DNA of 64,000 nucleotides from Larix kaempferi (Eukaryota > Streptophyta > Pinopsida > Pinales > Pinaceae): positions 4,953,001 through 5,017,000 of the forward strand of contig BSBM01000036.1 in the NCBI GenBank assembly GCA_027924585.1. Reading direction: 5' to 3'. The notes beneath the pieces are model-generated. The model saw only the letters and a program-made list of their open reading frames with translations. It did not search any database and was not told where the DNA came from. The position numbers and the translations under genes are program-made. Position 1 is the stretch's first letter. Every line of letters begins with the position of its first letter. Positions 42,922 to 54,008 of this stretch are shown here, in pieces.

Positions 42922-43600
42922 GGAGACCATACGTCTATGGCTCTCTTTAGGACTGAAAGTCTAGGGATGATCCAATCCCCTCAACTGTCCACTAAGGACT
43001 TCATTCTCAGAGACCTCACGTCTACGGCTCTCTTTAGGACTGAAAGTCCAGGGATGATCCAATCCCCTCAACTATCCGCTAAGGACTTCATTCTCGGAGA
43101 CCTCACGTCTACGGCTCTCTTTAGGACTGAAAGTCCAGGGATGATCCAATCCCCTCAACTGTCCACTAAGGACTTCATTCTCGGAGACCTCACGTCTACG
43201 GCTCTCTTTAGGACTGAAAGTCCATGGATGATTCAATCCCCTCAACTGTCCACTAAGGACTTCATTCTCGGAGACCTCACGTCTACGGAATTCAGGGACC
43301 AAGGTCCAGGGATGATACAATCCCTATCTGTCCACTAAGGACTTCATTTTCGGAGACCTCACGTCTACGGCTCTCTTTAGGACTGAAAGTCCAGGGATGA
43401 TTCAATCCCCTCAACTGTCCACTAAGGACTTCATTCTCGAAGACCTCACGTCTACGGCTCAATTCAGGGACCAAGGTCCAGGGATGATACAATCCCTATC
43501 TGTCCACTAAGGACTTCATTTTCGGAGACCATACGTTTACGGATCAATTCAGGAACTGAAGTCCAGGGATGATACAATCCCTCTTCTTTCTCGGATACAC
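42922..43600 (-). repeat. copia-R array, 87-bp units and mixed units
   Basis: At least four units of 87 bp followed by hybrids with the 66-bp type. Sense-strand hairpins: GGACT-TTC-AGTCC, GGGAT-TGGATC-ATCCC, GTCC-TTAGT-GGAC and AGAC-GTGAG-GTCT. The first two are the 66-bp stems with altered but still paired arms. Confidence 0.9.
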
Positions 43601-43639
43601 CTGTCTACGGCTCACTTTAGAACAAGTGTTCAAGGATGA

Positions 43640-43860
43640 TACAATCCTCACATGTATTCTCATCAATACAAGTACAAGTATCCTCAACCATACAAGTACA
43701 TTAATCAATACATGTATCATCAAAAGTATGTATTCTTACCAATACATCTTATCATCAAAAGCATGTATTCTCACCAATACATCTATCATCAAAAGCATGT
43801 ATTCTTACTAATACATATAACATCAAAAGCATGTATAAGTAAAACTAAGTATTCTAAGTA
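43640..43860 (-). repeat. copia-R array, ATGTATT/AATACAT hairpins
   Basis: Several units about 35 bp apart contain ATGTATT-N6-AATACAT, a 7-bp perfect stem (for example 43728-43747), with loops CTTACC, CTCACC and CTTACT. Confidence 0.85.
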
Positions 43861-43967
43861 TACGAGTCCTAAATCTAAATATTTCTAAGTATCTAGGTGT
43901 AGAGAACATGTTACCTCATCATCGACCTTGTTGTTCGATGAGACAATCTTCATCATCAGTGACTATA

Positions 43968-45260
43968 CTACTCCCCCTTTCGAGGAGGGTCCTTTTGAGC
44001 TACACCAAGCTTGTCTCGAAAGTATTCAAATTTCACTCGAGACAGAGGCTTGGTTAGTATGTTGGTAACTTCTTCACTTGAGGTAGAGGTTTGGTTAGTA
44101 CATCGGTAACCTGTTACAAATTCAAACTTTATAGTTCCTTTCTGTGTCATATCTTGTTAGATCCCTATGATCTTTGACTTATCATGGAACACTGGATTCT
44201 ATGTCATCTTGATACAACTCTATTTGTCACATAGGATCACAGTTGGTTCTATCTCTAAGTCAAGCAATCCTGAAGCCAAAATTCTTCACAACTAGCAGAG
44301 CAAGCAGCCATATATTCTGCTTGTGCTGAGAGCCACACTAGACTGCTTCCAGTTAAACCACGAGTTCATGGCTAATCCCAGACAATAACATCCTCTCGAT
44401 GTGTTCTTCCTGTCTGATACACTTCCTGCCCAATCAGAATCTGAATAACCATCTGAAGTCATGATCTTCAAGATAACATAGATCAAATTCTATCGTGTCC
44501 TTTATGTGCCTCATCACATGCTTTGCAACTATCAGGTGAACACATCTAGTTTCCACTAGATACTGACTCAAGGTGTTCACAACAAAGCATATATCTAATC
44601 TAGTATATGTTAGATACATCAATGACCCAATAATTTGACTGTACAGAGTTATATCCACTAACTCTGATGAGTTGTCCCCTAACAGCTTCAAGTTGGAATC
44701 CATAAGAGTGGCCATTCCAACACCTCAAGTCATATTTCTCATCATACTTTCCCTGGTTGAGAAATATTTCTTCTGAGCCTTGCCATACTTCCAGACCTAG
44801 GAAGTAAAGCATCAATTTGAGATCTTTCATTTTCATTTCTGCATTGAATGATCTTCTGGATATCTATCTGTGCCATCTCTCGTTAGATGGGTCTACTGAT
44901 ATGAACCTCAATATCATTCGAACTCTGTGGTGAGTTCCTTCTTGCATCCATGTCATATGTGTATAGAAATCATATTCAACCTTGTAGCAAACGTTGAGAT
45001 CCACATCACCCATGGTGATCATTAAGCTTATCAATTTATTATCGATCCTAGGTACCTATGCAGAACCTGATTCACACTTCTTCTTTAATTACACCATACT
45101 TGGAGCAAACATCTTGTCATGATTCTCTTCCCCTTTCTAAGAGAATCTTCTAGCCATGAGCCTTCTATATTTTGTTTGATTTGTAAAACTTCTTGTTTGA
45201 ACATCCACCACTTGTACGGTGTCCATCATTCTTCATGACCTTTCCTACAAATCAAAATTA
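43968..45260 (-). pseudogene. copia-R reverse transcriptase / RNase H remnant
   Basis: On the minus strand the traces run from about 45256 (MKND..., heavily altered) through MKMKDLKLMLYFLGLEVWQG (44836-44777), the block with YSQIIGSLMYLTYTRLDICF and VNTLSQYLVETR (44715-44520), DSDWAGSVSDRKNTSRG (about 44440) and ALSTS, to the C-terminus VTNILTKPLSRVKFEYFRDK (about 44080-43990). The YVDD motif is lost. The final block is nearly the same as in copia-L. Many stops and frame changes. Confidence 0.8.
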
Positions 45261-47748
45261 AGTACATGATTAGTAATACTTCATAATCATCAAATCATAT
45301 TGACATGATAACCTATTATGCATACAGATATCATTTACATAGTGATGCAACTATTTTGACCAATACTTTGGCACAACACTTTCCCATATCCTGTATGCAT
45401 ACAATGGCTATCTAGATGCTTTCCATCTCTACCAGAACATACTATCGAGAGTGTGCACAACTCTCAGCATGTCAGCAAAGAGGTTTCACTCTAGACAAGC
45501 AACAATGGAATGTTTGTCCAACTTACCAATCATATGCATATTAGTAGTATAATGTTCAATGTTCTATGAATATTTACACTCAGCATGATATATTATAGGA
45601 ATACAAATATGCATACAATCTATTACAGGCAATATCATTTACTATTTCAAATAACAACTCAAATACTTATCTTTTATGTTTGTGTGGTTGCCTCCCGCTT
45701 GATCTTCTGTATGTCTTTTGAACTTCTATTCATTCTGTACCACTGTGCATGCTCAAATGTGCACTAGTGTCATCATCATGATCTCATACACAAACATACA
45801 TTCATTAGTATAATCTCAATGTTATCAAAACATTATAGTTCTAAATAATCTTGAAAATGTATAATCATGATTATAGATAATATTCAAGGTTTCAGGGAAG
45901 TCTTCCTTTACTTATGCATATTCTTGTTTGATCTAGTTAGTTAAATAATCAACCAAGATAAGAGACATGATATGCATAAACCCTTGATTACTAACTTTAT
46001 GAATAAGCATAACCAATCATACCAAGTATACTTATATAAGGGATCCTAATCACAAGGTAAGATTCTAACATGACATAGGAAAACATACCTGGATTAGTAT
46101 ACCTGCTTAGTTATGTGCAACATACCTAAACAATCTCTTCATTGATTTAGAGATCCTGAGCTAGAACCTGCATGTCTCATAGGTTAAGCATAATATAACA
46201 AGTTCATACATACCTCGTAAGTAGAACAAAGATTATGGATGAGTCTTTGTATTCATGTGGTCATGGTCATGGAACTTGATTTGTCTTTCGTGATGTACCT
46301 GTATCTTGTTAGCAGACAACATCAACCTCACACAACACCATAATGCATTAGTACAATCATATAGCCCTAATCAATGAATGTCTTTGATCATTCACATGCA
46401 TTCATACTGTTACTAGGGTGATAAGACAATTCTAACATTAATCAAGATTGTACTAATAAATAACATGAAGACAAAACATATTATGAACGTAATCAAGAAT
46501 CAGATTTCAAGACATACCTGAACCTCCTTAAGTCATACCTGTCGAGACTTCTTGCAGTCTTCTTACGTAAGGCCTTAGCCTCAACTCCCCCTGAAACTTG
46601 ATCTGGAGCTTGATTAGGGTTTTCTAGAGAAACCCTAAAAATTCAATCTTTGACTTTCACACTTCTGAATGGATGAAAGAATATGTCTTGCTGAGCTCAT
46701 CAAACTAGCATACTTCAATTTTGGAATTTCCAAAATTTGACCCCTCAAAATTGCCTTTGAAACTTCTGGATCTTCTGGACAGGATCTCGAACTAGGGTTT
46801 GATGAAGCCCACCCTTCTGCCCAAACAAAAGGTTCGATCCAAGGCTCTAAACTCTTATTTTTCTTAGTAGTTTCCAGCCATTGTTATAGACTTCAAAAAT
46901 TCCAACTTTTGCTGAAGCCCTAATTTTCCATCTTTCCGATCAAAATCCCGAACTGGGGTTTGATCAAGCCCGGTCTTCCACCCAACCAAAAAATTCGATC
47001 TTGGTCTCTAAATTTCGATTTTCCTGAGTAGCATTCAGCCGTGGACTCTGATTCCAAAAATTCTAACTTTCTCCGAAACCCTAAATTCCGGAAGCCATGA
47101 ATAAAGGTGCTCGAAAAATAATTCTGTTTTGACAGAAATATGCACCTGATTGTTTCTGATATAACTCTGAAATTTTTGCTCCACAGGGTCTGAAACCCTT
47201 TTTCTGCAGTAGCCTGACCTTTCATCTTTCCATCCTCATAGGTCTGACCTCAATTGGATTTTCTGAGAGAGAGTTATTCCAAGTGTCGCAACGTGACCTG
47301 TTTATGGGATAAAACAGGAGAGCGAACTTGTACGGAATTCCACGTGTCACTGGTTCATATTCAGCTTCTGAAAAAGTTTCCTGAGATAGTACAGTCTGTG
47401 TACTACCTGTCACTTTTTACGAAATTTCATTTGGAGCTTCCTAGCCCAAGTTATGACCTTTTTTCCAAGGTTACCTGATTTTGACTGAGATCTGGAAGAG
47501 GCAGAAACCCTAACTTGTACTGATCATAACTCATAAAGTACAACGAATATGAGGGTGCCCTTTGGACACAAGGTACCTGGGGATGGTATCTTCGACCTGT
47601 AAACTTTTCAGACCCTGAACCTTCGCAGAAATGGATTTATAGCGAATGTTCCACGAAGACTGGTTTTTGCTATGTAAAACCCTAACCTTCAAATTATCGT
47701 AAGTAAAGCAAGTGTCGTAAGTGCCATACCTTGTCTTCCTTCAGGTTA
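45261..47748 (-). other. copia-R leader, non-coding
   Basis: The part 46290-47748 matches the copia-L leader; 45261-46290 has no counterpart there. The sense strand carries several AGGTATG motifs (about 46086, 46121, 46211, 46516, 46533, 47727). Minus-strand frames at 46920-47413 are not conserved in frame with copia-L and I do not call them genes. Confidence 0.65.
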
Positions 47749-47760
47749 GCTCTGATACCA
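47749..47760 (-). other. copia-R primer binding site
   Basis: TGGTATCAGAGC on the minus strand, directly after the 5' LTR; complementary to initiator tRNA-Met. Confidence 0.9.
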
Positions 47761-48312
47761 TGTTAAGATTTAATATGCTAAGACATAAAATAGCAGCATT
47801 ACATTCCATTTCACAATAATAGCATATATAGGATCACTGAAGAAACAACAAGCACAGCATAAACACAAGAGACAAAGATTTATCCTAGGAAACCCTCATG
47901 GGGTAGAAAACCCAGCAAAGCTTCCTCAATATAGATGACCAACAATATACAAAGATGAAACCCTGAGACATGATCTCCTCTTACACAATAGCATACCTCT
48001 CCTCCACAAGTGCTCTATCCTCAAGTGAGTGAGTGTATCAAATGAGGAACACACCTCCTCTATTTATACACTACTCTGATATGTATTTTACACAAGTACA
48101 TGTAGGCTCGTATTTAACCATTAGGTTAAATACCCCATTATAACTAACTGGGCCGACCCCCACATGGTGGGTCTAATAACCCTAGTTACCACACCCAACT
48201 CGGAGGAATAAACATCTCCAGATTTATAGTATAATCACATCGGAGGTATGAAACATCTCCGGAATAAATAATATACAAATATAATATTCTTTGAAGTTAC
48301 AATATTTCAACA
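47761..48312 (-). repeat. copia-R 5' LTR
   Basis: 552 bp, the partner of 40969-41520, with TG...CA ends in sense orientation and a TATAAATAG box. Confidence 0.9.
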
Positions 48313-48317
48313 CTTTT

Positions 48318-49003
48318 CCTACCATTTTAGCCTCTAAAACCTTAAAAAGGTCACCAAAAAGACCAAAATCCATCTTTTTCTCCTCAAAATATTTAATTTT
48401 CCTCAAAAAAAATACAAAAAACCCTCAAAAGGGGTCCAAAATTCCCAAAATCAATTAAAAGGGAATAAAATTCAAAAAAAGGAAAAAAGAGAGAAAAAGA
48501 GGAAAAGAAAACCTAAACCATTTTCACCAATAACATTGGTTTCCTTAAACCATGGTTGTATTCTCCATCACCCAAAATCTATAAAAAGGTGATAGAGGCT
48601 CCTCACTATTCATCCACACTCATCCTATCCTTATGCTGCCAATTTCTTCCCTGAGATCTTGAGCCACCATTTGACCTTAGATCCATCTTTGGAGTTCCCC
48701 TTTTTAGCCAATCCCCCACTTGCATTTGGAGAAGAGAAAGATCATTGGAGCATTAGAGCAACTCACCCAAGCTCAACCAACCTCGCCACTTGAGGCAATC
48801 TGTTATTTGTAAAGCTATTTTTCATAAATAAATTTGTTTTACATGGATCATTCGAGTTTTTACTGTTTACTGTAGATTTACTTTCTTGCACATCTTAGTT
48901 CAAAATTTACTTTTTCATTAATTTTTACTACTTTAATCGAGACTGCTACTACAAAGTTAGTAGGTGCACATTCGCACATGCTTGGGTGAAAACCCAAGCA
49001 ACA
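48318..49003 (+). repeat. Tat-B 3' LTR, right part
   Basis: Continues the LTR cut at 40968. A TATA-like CTATAAAAAGG lies at about 48579. It ends AACCCAAGCAACA, equivalent to AACCCTAGCCACA at 59853. The next bases AGATC would be the 3' target duplication of this Tat-B copy; its 5' partner is outside the window. Confidence 0.85.
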
Positions 49004-50099
49004 AGATCCATACAAAGAAGTGAGATATGAGAGTAATTGTACCCCTATGAGTGTTATCAGATGTTCTTGAGCCATCCATGAGGAGCCAAAATGTTCTTCT
49101 TATATATATGGCTTTGATCCAATGGTTCTATCTCTTCTTTTCTTACTTCCATGGAAGATTCCTTCTCTTATTTGTAAAAATCATTGAAGATTGTGAACTG
49201 CCTGTAAGTTTGGATCATAGATACTTTCAAATGACTCCATATCATTATAATAGAGATTGATGTTGTTCAATAATATGTATTTGAGTTCATATATCAGTCT
49301 TGAGAATAAATTTGAGGACTACTAAATTTGTTTGTAACTTTCATTTTCAAGGCTTGCTCTTTGTGCATAGGAAATTTCCTAGTTTTACAGTAATTGTCAT
49401 AAAATGCATTATGTGAGCTCATTGATCTTTCTGTAATATTATGTAGGTCCATCAGACCCTAATAAACCCATCCACATCCTTAAGACTGAAATTAGTAACC
49501 CTATAAGAGTGTTTGGGAAAGTCTGAAGAGAAATTGATCAGCCAGTCCATGGTAGGGCAGTTTCCTATTTGGCCTCCGAACCCTGTTCATTTTGATTCTA
49601 AACCCTTGTTTGATTGTTGTATCATGTTGGGGGATATTCCATATAGTAAACCCTAGGTTGGATTACTTTCAGCAAGCACCAGAATCATTGGTTTTCCACA
49701 AAAGTCTCGTGGACAATTGCCTTGTATCCTTAGGTTTAGATCAAGGGGTCTACCCAGGCATGAAGTACCCATAAAAGTGATATTTTCAAAGTATTGGAAT
49801 ATTTTTCATTCTACTTGCAGAATTAGCAATTCATTAACATCATCTTGGGAGAATTTAGGAAGAGTTTAAGGTGGTTTGAATTTTTCTGCTTGAATCCTAG
49901 TCAAATTAACTAGTTTTGTCAAAGCTATCTATTGTTGTTTAATTTTTGCAAGTTTTTGGAGTTAATGTGCCTTTGAATCATATCTGGTACATTAAAATGG
50001 TATCAGAGCATGGTCCTATGCACCTGTAATCAGCAAGACCAATCTCCTTAAACTCTGAATTGAAGAACTCTTACAGATCACATCTTCAAGTTTGCAGCT
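49004..50099 (+). other. Flank right of Tat-B with a tRNA-Met primer-site match
   Basis: TGGTATCAGAGC at 49998-50009, six bases after a CA, looks like a primer site following an LTR or pararetrovirus-type leader. I cannot fix the left end of such an LTR; no paired copy is in the window. No gene is supported in 49004-49990. Confidence 0.45.
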
Positions 50100-50666
50100 A
50101 TGAGGCTTGTTCCAGTTGTGGAAGATGATGATTTTGAACAGTATGTAGAAGAAGAAATCATCTATATTTATGGAGGTATACCAAGAGTTGAGGATGGTTA
50201 TTTTTGTGACCAAATGTACAATGAATATAGCAGGACCAAACCACGAATGGCTATATCAAAAGATGATTTAGCAAGGAAGATAACAACAAGTGAAAACTTA
50301 CCTCATCAATATCAAGTGTATCTGACCTTTGAGGATGAAATATGTAAAGCCATATCCTTCAAAGATTATTTTTATTGTAGATTTGGATTTTGGCCCAAGG
50401 ATGTAGATGTGGATTCATTGAAGAACAATATATCATCAAGAGTGGAACCAAGTTGTTCCACCATTCAATGCAAAGAAGAAGACAAAAGGACAAGAAGCAA
50501 ATCTACACCAAAAGAATCCCTTTATGGGAGTTTTATGAGATCATTTGTTTTTTCTTCAAACAGAGTATCCAAAAGAAGTGATTCAGAGGAACCAATGATT
50601 AAGGGTGCACCCAAAGGCTCTCATGATGTCAGGAACACATGTCAACCCTTCTCTTTACTTTGTTAG
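50100..50666 (+). CDS. Unrecognised ORF, 187 residues, cut by an LTR
   Basis: The ORF starts at ATG 50100, 90 bp after the primer-site match, as the first ORF of an LTR element would. It is charged: an acidic start (VEDDDFEQYVEEEIIYIYGG), a middle with FEDEICKAISFKDYFYCRFG, and a basic end (KEEDKRTRSKSTPKESLYGS). No motif is recognised; a gag-like role is only suggested by position. Its last codons and the TAG lie on the TGTTAG start of the chromovirus-like LTR at 50661, so the native protein was probably longer and was truncated by that insertion. Confidence 0.5.
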   Translation: MRLVPVVEDDDFEQYVEEEIIYIYGGIPRVEDGYFCDQMYNEYSRTKPRMAISKDDLARKITTSENLPHQYQVYLTFEDEICKAISFKDYFYCRFGFWPKDVDVDSLKNNISSRVEPSCSTIQCKEEDKRTRSKSTPKESLYGSFMRSFVFSSNRVSKRSDSEEPMIKGAPKGSHDVRNTCQPFSLLC

Positions 50667-50987
50667 TATATTGTTGTTGAACGCATATGCTTTGTAAGTC
50701 GTCCCGTAGTATTTATTGATCCATAGTTCGTATTATTGTTGTTGGACGCATATGCTTTGTAAGTCATCCCATAGTATTTTTTGATCCATAGTTTGTATTT
50801 GCTCATGGTTTTGACCCATAGTATTGGTGCCTAGAATTAGTATATAAGTTTGTTTTGAGGCCAATGTAGGCGCCGTGAAGTTATTTGTATTGAGCTTGCC
50901 CCCTTGAAGTGGTCTGTGATCAATTAAAATATTCTTTGATCTCATATATTGTGCATTATATCAATTAATTAATGCAGGTTCATCACA
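50661..50987 (+). repeat. Chromovirus-like 5' LTR
   Basis: Begins TGTTAGTATA and ends GTTCATCACA, two bases before the primer site TGGTATCAGAGC at 50990-51001. It contains an internal tandem duplication of about 75 bp at the left end (TTGTTG(A/G)ACGCATATGC at 50671 and about 50737). The left boundary is less certain than the right. Confidence 0.65.
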
Positions 50988-50989
50988 TC

Positions 50990-51001
50990 TGGTATCAGAG
51001 C
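50990..51001 (+). other. Chromovirus-like primer binding site
   Basis: TGGTATCAGAGC, complementary to initiator tRNA-Met. Confidence 0.85.
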
Positions 51002-52024
51002 ACTTTCTTGGGCTCGTTGGGTGAAATGTTTTCCAAAACAAAAATTTTGCATCTGTTGCAGGTTCGGATCTGGGAATAATCCCTATCCGCTTAACTATGG
51101 GAAGTAATTGGGAATAAGCCCTAAAACTAATTGTGAGGAGTAATGTAGGAACCCCGAAGTAGCTGGCCCATTCAGATGACCTGCTAGTGAAAAGGGCAAT
51201 GACCCCTACTTGATTGACTAGTTCCCACCGGTGAGATAAACCAAGAGCTATCGTTTGTGGCAAATCGGTTATCAGTTTTACCTGAGTCGTGGATTGAGGG
51301 GTACTGCCCCAATACGCAAGCCGTCAGAAAGCATTGGTGGTCGAGTGAATCCCCTCAACTGTTAGGAATTCGAGCATACCTGGGGTCCATATCTATTTTC
51401 AGCTAAAAAATCACAGATTTCCTCTGTCCAGAACTGTTGTCGATCACTCCCATGTCGTTACAGATCCATTTGTTTCCAATCACTTTCGCGCTGTTGCAGA
51501 TCCATTTGTTTTCAATCACTTCCGCTCCATTGCAGATCTATCTGTTTCTGATCCCTTCCGCATTGTTGCAAATCCATTCCTAAAAAAAAAATTGTTTTTT
51601 CACCATATCTCTCTTGTTTTCACTCTGTTTCCCTTGAAACTTACTTGACACCCTTGTAATCCCATTCTGCATATTTCATTCCTCAGGACCCTATCCCCAA
51701 TTCCACTTCCCAAAGCCAGAAATCTCACATTTGTCTATTTTTAGGGTTTTTCATAACTTCTTTGACTTTCACCCAATCACCTTCAAATTTTACCACAGAG
51801 TTCATTTCCTATTTCTGCTTCTTTGTCCCTATTTGCCAACTTTTCTCATTATTTCACCCCGCTTCTGAAATCCTTCGTTTCTACTTCCTTGTCCATTCGA
51901 TAGTGTCCAAAACCTAGTCAAACCCAAATTACCAATCAGATTTTTTCCAAAATCCAGAGCCATCCAAACCAAAATCCAAGATCTGGATGAAATATTTCTC
52001 CGCCTCCATCTTGATCATTCGGCC
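51002..52024 (+). other. Chromovirus-like leader
   Basis: Non-coding. It holds three or four diverged copies of a CC(C/G)-TTGCAGATC(C/T)AT(T/C)TGTTT motif at 51460-51570, about 45 bp apart. Nothing else is seen. Confidence 0.5.
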
Positions 52025-52660
52025 ATGAACAACAAATGACAGTCCGAGTATTCATCAGACAATGGGTTCTCTTCTTCCAGTAATTTCCGTGGTCTGAAGC
52101 TTGATTTTCCTTGCTTCAATGGTACTGATCTGACTTGATGGATCTATCGTGCAGAACAGTATTTCAGTCTACATAATACTTTTGATGTCAACAAAGTTCC
52201 ACTTGCATCCTTTCATTTGGAACAGGAAGCTCTTCAATGGTACCGTTGGTACATCAAGGCTCATGAAGAGCCAAAATGGCCAAATTTTTGCCAGCTCCTT
52301 TTGCAAAAATTTGGTCCTAGTGCTTTTGATGACTTCACAGGAGCCCTCACTAAACTTCGCCAAATTGACACTGTGAGAGAGTATCAAACCGAATTTGAGA
52401 AATTAGCCAACCACACCAAAGGATTTCCTGATGACTTCTACTGGAGTTGTTTTATCAGTGGTATAAAGGATGCAATCCACTCGGAGGTCAAAATGTTCTA
52501 TCCCAACACAATGATGGAAGCCCTAGGTTGGATAAGTTGGTAGAATACAAGATTGCAGCCCAACAGATCTCCAAACCCAATTTTGTTCCCTTTTGAAATA
52601 TGGTTTCTCAACGACCTCCCATCCCACCAGCTCCTCGACTAACTCCTATCAAGCATTTGT
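52025..52660 (+). pseudogene. Chromovirus-like gag
   Basis: Readable from ATG 52025 with early TGA stops. The retrotransposon gag core is clear: LDFPCFNGTDLT, YRAEQYFSLHNT, ASFHLEQEALQWYRWY, FGPSAFDDFTGALTKLRQID, YQTEFEKLANHTKGFPDDFY and SCFISGIKDAIHSEV. It would form the particle shell. A frame change near 52540 precedes the nucleocapsid. Confidence 0.8.
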
Positions 52661-53400
52661 CTGAAACATAGATGCAGGAACATAGAGAAAAAGGGCTTTG
52701 TTATAATTGTGATGAGAAATTCACTCAGGGACATAGATGTGATCAGCAAAAGCTCTATCTCTTGGATGTGGATTCTCCTCCTACCTCTAAAATTGGAGAA
52801 GAAGCTCCATATACAATGGATGCACAGGTCGACATTCAGGAGCCGCCTATTGACCCTCCGTCTCAGGACGACCAACCAGAGATATCTCTCCATGCTTTAG
52901 CTGGAATCACCACCCCCCAAACAATGCGGGTCAGGGGTTACTTCAAGAAGATTCCTCTTACAATACTCATTGATTCTGGTAGCACTCATAATTTCATTGA
53001 CCCTCGAATCACCAAACAAGATGATTGTTTTATCCATCCTTGCTCCAACTTTGAATTCATGGTTTCCAATGGGGGCACCTTACCTTGCAAAGGGAAGTGT
53101 CGTAATGTGTGTATCTCTATGGTATATTATAACCTGCGCTCTAACATGTTTTCCTTGACCTTAGGCAAATGTGATGTGGTTTTGGGTGCTCAATGGCTAC
53201 GCACAATTGGCCCCATCTTATGGGATTTTGCTGAAATTTGGATGCATTTTTCCCCCAATGGACAAAAACACACATTGATAGGATTACAACCAGGGTCTCT
53301 CGGCATCATTAGTTCACATCGCATGGAAAAACGGTCTCCACTACTCCTTTGGATATACAACAAATTCTGGATCGATATACAGGTGTCTTTGTTAAACTAG
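52661..53400 (+). pseudogene. Chromovirus-like nucleocapsid and protease
   Basis: An open frame of 242 codons from ATG 52672 (MQEHREKGLCYNC). The knuckle is CYNCDEKFTQGHRC at about 52699-52740. The protease follows: ISLHALAGITTPQTMRVRGY and LTILIDSGSTHNFID (Asp at about 52975), then LGKCDVVLGAQWLRTIGPIL. The frame ends at 53400 and RT continues in another frame from 53349. Confidence 0.8.
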
Positions 53401-54008
53401 TGGGATTGCCACCTTCATGGCTAGAGGACCAACATATTCAGCTCCTTCCTGGAAGCATTCCTCCCAACATCAGGCACTATCACTACCCATTTCACCAAAA
53501 AATAGAGATTGAAATGCTCGTTCGGGACTTACTGAAGCAAGGTATTATTCACCCAAGCACTAGTTCCTTTTCTTCACTAGTTCTTCTTGTCCGCAAAAAA
53601 GATGGGTCATGGAGCCTCTACATTGATTTCCAAGCACTTAATCATCTCACCATCAAGGATAAGTTTCCAATTCCTATTGTTGATGAGATTCATGGTGCTC
53701 AATTTTTCTCCAAGTTGGATCTTCGTTCTGGGTATCATCAAATTCGGGTTCATGAGGATGATATCCCTAAAACGGCTTTCCGCACACATGATGAACACTA
53801 TGAGTTTTTGGTCATTCCCTTTGGACTCACTAATTCTCCTTCCACATTCCAGGCCTTGATGAATAAAATATTCAGTCCCTACTTGCGGAAATTCATTCTG
53901 GTATTCTTTGATGATATCCTCATCTACAATAAAACATGGGTTGAACATCTCCAGCATCTGGATCTTGTAATGCAACTTTTCTCTAACCATCATCTCCACA
54001 CCAAATAG
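53349..54008 (+). pseudogene. Chromovirus-like reverse transcriptase
   Basis: Open for 219 codons: RDLLKQGIIHPSTSSFSSLV, VRKKDGSWSLYIDFQALN, FPIPIVDEIHGAQFFSKLDL, SGYHQIRVHEDDIPKTAF and FLVIPFGLTNSPSTFQALMN, with the active site FFDD at 53907-53918. Both catalytic Asp residues are kept. It ends at a TAG where Lys or Gln is expected. Confidence 0.85.

Larger units (their letters stand above)
40969..48312 (-). mobile_element. copia-R: non-autonomous copia-like element on the minus strand
   Basis: Two 552-bp LTRs (40969-41520 and 47761-48312) differ at about 9 positions by eye. The primer site on the minus strand directly follows the LTR at 47761, and the polypurine tract lies at 41521-41532. 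The target duplication CTTTT is perfect (40964-40968 and 48313-48317). Inside, in sense order, are a leader, a decayed RT/RNase H and a 2.4-kb repeat array; gag, protease and integrase are absent. It is a younger insertion than its Tat-B host but dead for coding. Confidence 0.9.

Noticed and set aside
42307-43338. Long plus-strand ORF (343 codons) as a repeat protein gene
   Set aside because: It lies antisense to the element, is produced by stop-free 66- and 87-bp units, and the opposite strand is equally open. Kept only as a low-interest finding.
41745-43600. CRISPR-like regular repeats
   Set aside because: Units are contiguous or vary by mutation; there are no unique spacers, and the array lies inside a plant retrotransposon between RNase H and 3' LTR.
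46920-47413. Minus-strand ORFs in the copia-R leader as gag
   Set aside because: No gag motif, and the matching copia-L leader does not keep the frames.
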